Source of the DNA: Pseudomonadota bacterium
GTDB taxonomy: Bacteria > Pseudomonadota > Gammaproteobacteria > Steroidobacterales > JBCBZW01
Reading direction: 5' to 3'
Length of the DNA stretch: 32,539 bases
Assembly (NCBI GenBank): GCA_039815145.1
Contig: JBCBZW010000052.1
Span: 1 to 32,539 of the forward strand
The notes beneath the pieces were generated by a model. The model was not told the DNA's origin and searched no databases. It saw only the letters and a program-made list of their open reading frames with translations. The first letter of the stretch is position 1. Each line of letters begins with the position of its first letter. Both the position numbers and the translations under genes were made by a program. Positions 30,371-32,539 of this stretch are shown here, in pieces.

Positions 30371-31377
30371 TCGGACTCCTCTTAGGATTGGGTTGCTTGC
30401 TCTGCGCCCTGCCGAAGGTCACCAAAGCAGCGGTGTTCGAGCTCGCCAACGAGGGCGATAGCGTTATCGGAACACCGATCAAACACACGGCTGCGCACGA
30501 GGATACCTTCGTCAGCATCGCGCGTACTTACGATGTCGGCTATCGGGAGCTAGTGTTGGCGAACCCCGAGGTGGATCCCTGGCTTCCCGGAGAGGGGACA
30601 GAAGTACTAGTGCCCTCGCAGTTCGTGCTGCCGGATGCGCCGCGCACGGGGATCGTTCTCAATGTGCCTGAGATGCGCCTCTACTACTTTCCGCCTGCTG
30701 CAGAGGGGGCAGGCCGGCAGGTCATGACCTTCCCCGTGAGCGTTGGGCGACAGGACTGGTCCACGCCTTACGGGCGCACCAAGGTCACCGCCAAGCAGCG
30801 CAACCCCACCTGGTATCCGCCGCAGTCGATTCGCGACGAGCATGCGGCCGATGGCCGTCCCCTGCCGAGGACCGTGCCGCCTGGACCGGACAACCCCCTC
30901 GGCAATCACGCGCTTCGCCTAGGCATCCCCGGCTACCTGATCCACGGGACCAATCGCCCCGCCGGTGTCGGTATGCGCGTGACCCACGGCTGCGTCCGGA
31001 TGTTCCCGGCCGACATCGCCGAGCTCTACGGCCTCGTAGGGGTGGGCACCACAGTGCGCATCGTGAACCAGCCCTTCAAGATGGGGTGGGTGGCCGATTC
31101 CCTGTACCTGGAGGTGCATCCGCCTCTGGAGGAGGACGTCGAGACCATCGACCGCGGGCTGACCGCGCTGATCGAGGTCTTCGTCTCTAGCACGGATGAG
31201 CGGCTGAAGCAGGTGGACTGGGGGTCGATGGAAGCGGTCTACGAGCGCGGCCTCGGAGTGCCGGAGCCGCTAGCGGTGGAGTTTTTGGAGGTGAAGCCGG
31301 AGGAGCCGGCGGCGCCGACGGTGGAGGGCGCGGCGGAAATCGTGCGTGAAGCTTCCGAAGCGCGCGCAGGCGTTTAG
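30328..31377 (+). CDS. L,D-transpeptidase (YkuD domain, ErfK/YbiS group)
   Basis: This 349-residue protein has a signal peptide (basic start, hydrophobic about 11-28, likely cut near KAAV), a LysM-like region (HTAAHEDTFVSIARTYDVGYRELVLANPEVD, about 53-83), and a YkuD catalytic domain with HGTNRPAGVGMRVTHGCVRM (206-225). His220 and Cys222 form the catalytic core, and Thr219 replaces the more common Ser. It should act in the periplasm. The group includes enzymes that attach Braun lipoprotein to peptidoglycan and ones that make 3-3 crosslinks. A lipoprotein with a C-terminal Lys is encoded convergently 28 bases away. A charged Pro/Glu-rich tail follows the domain. The ATG at 30328 overlaps the divergent small gene. 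Later starts such as TTG near 30357 cannot be excluded. Confidence 0.9.
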   Translation: MHSQSASSRDLLRPLGLLLGLGCLLCALPKVTKAAVFELANEGDSVIGTPIKHTAAHEDTFVSIARTYDVGYRELVLANPEVDPWLPGEGTEVLVPSQFVLPDAPRTGIVLNVPEMRLYYFPPAAEGAGRQVMTFPVSVGRQDWSTPYGRTKVTAKQRNPTWYPPQSIRDEHAADGRPLPRTVPPGPDNPLGNHALRLGIPGYLIHGTNRPAGVGMRVTHGCVRMFPADIAELYGLVGVGTTVRIVNQPFKMGWVADSLYLEVHPPLEEDVETIDRGLTALIEVFVSSTDERLKQVDWGSMEAVYERGLGVPEPLAVEFLEVKPEEPAAPTVEGAAEIVREASEARAGV

Positions 31378-31385
31378 CCTGCGCG
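31363..31385. terminator. Hairpin between the transpeptidase and lipoprotein genes
   Basis: CGCGCAGGC (31363-31371) and GCCTGCGCG (31377-31385) form a perfect 9-bp stem with loop GTTTA. The TAG stop of the transpeptidase gene lies in the loop and first arm base. It is placed where either convergent transcript would end. There is no T-tract, so it may be a processing or stability element rather than a full terminator. Confidence 0.45.
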
Positions 31386-31405
31386 ACTTCGGTCGCTCGG
31401 AAGGA

Positions 31406-31720
31406 CTACTTGCGCGTCACTTCCTCGAACATGCGGTCGATCTTGTCCGTATTGGCGTTGCAGCAGGCGTTGGCCCGGTCGGCTGCACGTTGGGCTGCGT
31501 TGGCGGCGCTCAAGGCCTGATCGGCCGTGCTCTGGGCGCTGCTAGCCGCGGATGCGGCCGAGTTAGCCGTCGACAGAGCACTGCTGGCGTCGGAAGAAGC
31601 CTGTTCTGCCAGCTGCAGAGCGCGGTCCACCTTTTCCTCAAGAGCAGTACAGCCGGTCAGGGTGGCAGCGGCAGCAACAACGGCGAGGGCGCGCGCGGCA
31701 CCCGTCAGCTGAATGCGCAT
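31406..31720 (-). CDS. Lpp/OprI-like alanine-zipper outer-membrane lipoprotein
   Basis: This 104-residue precursor has a signal peptide with lipobox LTGC and acylated Cys24, leaving an 81-residue mature protein. Residues 26-85 are a heptad-like coiled coil rich in Ala and Ser (SSALSTANSAASAASSAQSTADQALSAANAAQ), as in Lpp and OprI trimers. It ends DRMFEEVTRK, close to the OprI ending, and the terminal Lys104 is where Lpp-type proteins are joined to peptidoglycan by L,D-transpeptidases such as the convergent neighbour. It is longer than E. coli Lpp (58 mature residues). A Cys86-Cys87 pair is unusual. The ATG at 31720 has AGGGGA about 9 bases upstream, and a strong promoter candidate lies further upstream. 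Confidence 0.9.
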   Translation of the reverse strand: MRIQLTGAARALAVVAAAATLTGCTALEEKVDRALQLAEQASSDASSALSTANSAASAASSAQSTADQALSAANAAQRAADRANACCNANTDKIDRMFEEVTRK

Positions 31721-31757
31721 GTTTTCGAATCCCCTATATTTTTCGCGAAGGTCATGA

Positions 31758-31771
31758 GGCCGAAATCGGCC
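31758..31771 (-). other. Hairpin at the predicted 5' end of the lipoprotein mRNA
   Basis: GGCCGA (31758-31763) and TCGGCC (31766-31771) form a 6-bp stem. With the -10 box at 31779-31784 on the minus strand, the mRNA would start near 31772, so the stem would sit at its very 5' end. Such stems can slow decay of abundant mRNAs. That role is inference, and the AA loop is tight. Confidence 0.3.
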
Positions 31772-31778
31772 CCGGCGT

Positions 31779-31809
31779 ATTTTATTGGTTGTAAGCTGCG
31801 GTGTGTCAA
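31779..31809 (-). promoter_or_regulatory. Promoter of the Lpp-like gene
   Basis: On the minus strand TTGACA (31804-31809) is a perfect -35 and TAAAAT (31779-31784) a 5-of-6 -10 box. The spacer is 19 bases, a little long. The region is AT-rich relative to its surroundings, as expected for a strongly expressed lipoprotein gene, and the predicted start near 31772 leaves a leader of about 50 bases. Confidence 0.55.
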
Positions 31810-31908
31810 ACGCTCGCGTCTTGGCGTCACTTTCCTGGGTCTATCGGGCCCATCGGCACCTACCGTAGGCCCTTGAGAGCGCAGCGCCTCTTTAGTTCGA
31901 CGGAGCTG

Positions 31909-31937
31909 TTGACTTCCGCAAGATCGCGCCGGAAAAT
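31909..31937 (+). promoter_or_regulatory. Promoter of the tRNA-tuf operon
   Basis: TTGACT (31909-31914), 17-base spacer, GAAAAT (31932-31937), followed by the GC-rich discriminator GCCCGGC. This layout is usual for stringently controlled stable-RNA promoters. The start would fall near 31945, about 10 bases before tRNA-Tyr. Confidence 0.5.
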
Positions 31938-31954
31938 GCCCGGCTCCGTGATCC

Positions 31955-32039
31955 GGAGGGGTACTCAAGCGGTCAACGAGGGCAGACTGTAAATCTGCTG
32001 GCTATGCCTACGTAGGTTCGAATCCTACCCCCTCCACCA
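31955..32039 (+). tRNA. tRNA-Tyr (anticodon GTA)
   Basis: The acceptor arms GGAGGGG (31955-31961) and CCCCTCC (32029-32035), anticodon stem GCAGA/TCTGC with loop CTGTAAA (anticodon GTA at 31989-31991), and T-arm GTAGG-TTCGAAT-CCTAC fold as a class II tRNA with a long variable arm, as expected for bacterial tRNA-Tyr. CCA is encoded (32037-32039). It is the first of three tRNAs before tuf. Confidence 0.97.
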
Positions 32040-32116
32040 TCTCGAGCCGCCGCGGTTGGATCGTCGGCTGGCTGGGGAGCCTTGATTTCTCTGGTGTTTT
32101 GGTGCGGTGCGGCCTG

Positions 32117-32190
<74 letters not shown>

Positions 32191-32246
32191 ACACAGCCCC
32201 GCTGCGCGCTGGGTGCCCAGGTAGGCGCGATCGGCCACGGTTTAGC

Positions 32247-32321
<75 letters not shown>

Positions 32322-32398
32322 TATTTGTCACGGCGGTCGCCCAGCGGCTGCCACTTAAGAATAGTCATCGGACTCTATTCCGCAAGGGAGTTTGGCAG

Positions 32399-32539
32399 GT
32401 GTCGAAAGAGAAGTTTGAACGTACGAAGCCGCACGTGAACGTGGGAACTATCGGTCACGTTGACCATGGTAAGACGACGCTGACGGCGGCGATGACGACG
32501 GTGCTGGCGGCGGAGTTCGGTGGTGCCGCGCAGGCGTTC
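32399..32539 (+). CDS. tuf: Elongation factor Tu (3' end beyond the window)
   Basis: The 47 visible codons read [32 protein letters not shown] and onward, which is the invariant N-terminus of EF-Tu with the P-loop GHVDHGKT (residues 19-26) for GTP binding. EF-Tu delivers aminoacyl-tRNAs to the ribosome. The start is GTG at 32399 with GGGAG (32386-32390) 8 bases upstream. It lies 77 bases after tRNA-Thr and is surely co-transcribed with the tRNAs, as in the tufB operon of other gammaproteobacteria. The rest of the gene lies outside the window. Confidence 0.98.
   Translation, partial: MSKEKFERTKPHVNVGTIGHVDHGKTTLTAAMTTVLAAEFGGAAQAF

Overview
The window is high-GC chromosomal DNA from a bacterium that is most probably a gammaproteobacterium. 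The right end carries tRNA-Tyr(GTA), tRNA-Gly(TCC), tRNA-Thr(GGT) and then an EF-Tu gene, an order classical for gammaproteobacterial tuf loci. The Lpp/OprI-type lipoprotein and the LoiP-like M48 lipoprotein fit the same group. I cannot name a genus. No insertion sequence, phage gene or CRISPR array was seen.

Positions 1-18178 are a surface-polysaccharide (O-antigen or exopolysaccharide) locus. After the tail of a truncated gene, an extended -10 promoter at 482-490 precedes a tightly packed plus-strand run: NAD-dependent sugar epimerase, AsnB-type amidotransferase, GT4 glycosyltransferase, GNAT acyltransferase, DegT aminotransferase, TylF-type methyltransferase, a transketolase split into two subunits, and an initiating sugar-1-phosphate transferase. 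A second promoter candidate (9655-9684) precedes a Gfo/Idh/MocA dehydrogenase, a hexapeptide-repeat acyltransferase and a second DegT aminotransferase, which resemble the WbpB/WbpD/WbpE set for a 2,3-diamino sugar. On the minus strand follow a Wzz chain-length protein and a GT-B glycosyltransferase. Then, on the plus strand, come a Wzy-like polymerase, a sulfotransferase and a BNR-type beta-propeller protein, each abutting or overlapping the next. No Wzx flippase is visible. The inferred product is a Wzy-polymerised glycan with at least one, perhaps two, N-acylated amino sugars, possibly methylated, amidated and sulfated.

Positions 18341-22298 hold four plus-strand genes with no obvious common theme: an M48 metalloprotease lipoprotein, a KamA-family radical SAM aminomutase, a short-chain dehydrogenase and an ATP-grasp protein.

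Positions 22310-27783 look like a carotenoid-modification block: cytochrome P450 (minus), a DUF2306-like membrane protein coupled to a CrtD-like desaturase (plus), and CrtI-like phytoene desaturase (minus). Both promoter regions carry an inverted repeat of the form TGTC-N10-GAC with the same spacing, which suggests one shared regulator. An RsbW-like kinase and an RsbV-like STAS protein lie just upstream of crtI on the same strand.

Positions 28670-31720 contain a long gene-free stretch with an orphan intrinsic terminator, a SIRT4-like sirtuin, a small membrane protein, an L,D-transpeptidase and, convergent to it, an Lpp/OprI-like alanine-zipper lipoprotein ending in Arg-Lys. The last two form a plausible enzyme-substrate pair for anchoring the outer membrane to peptidoglycan.
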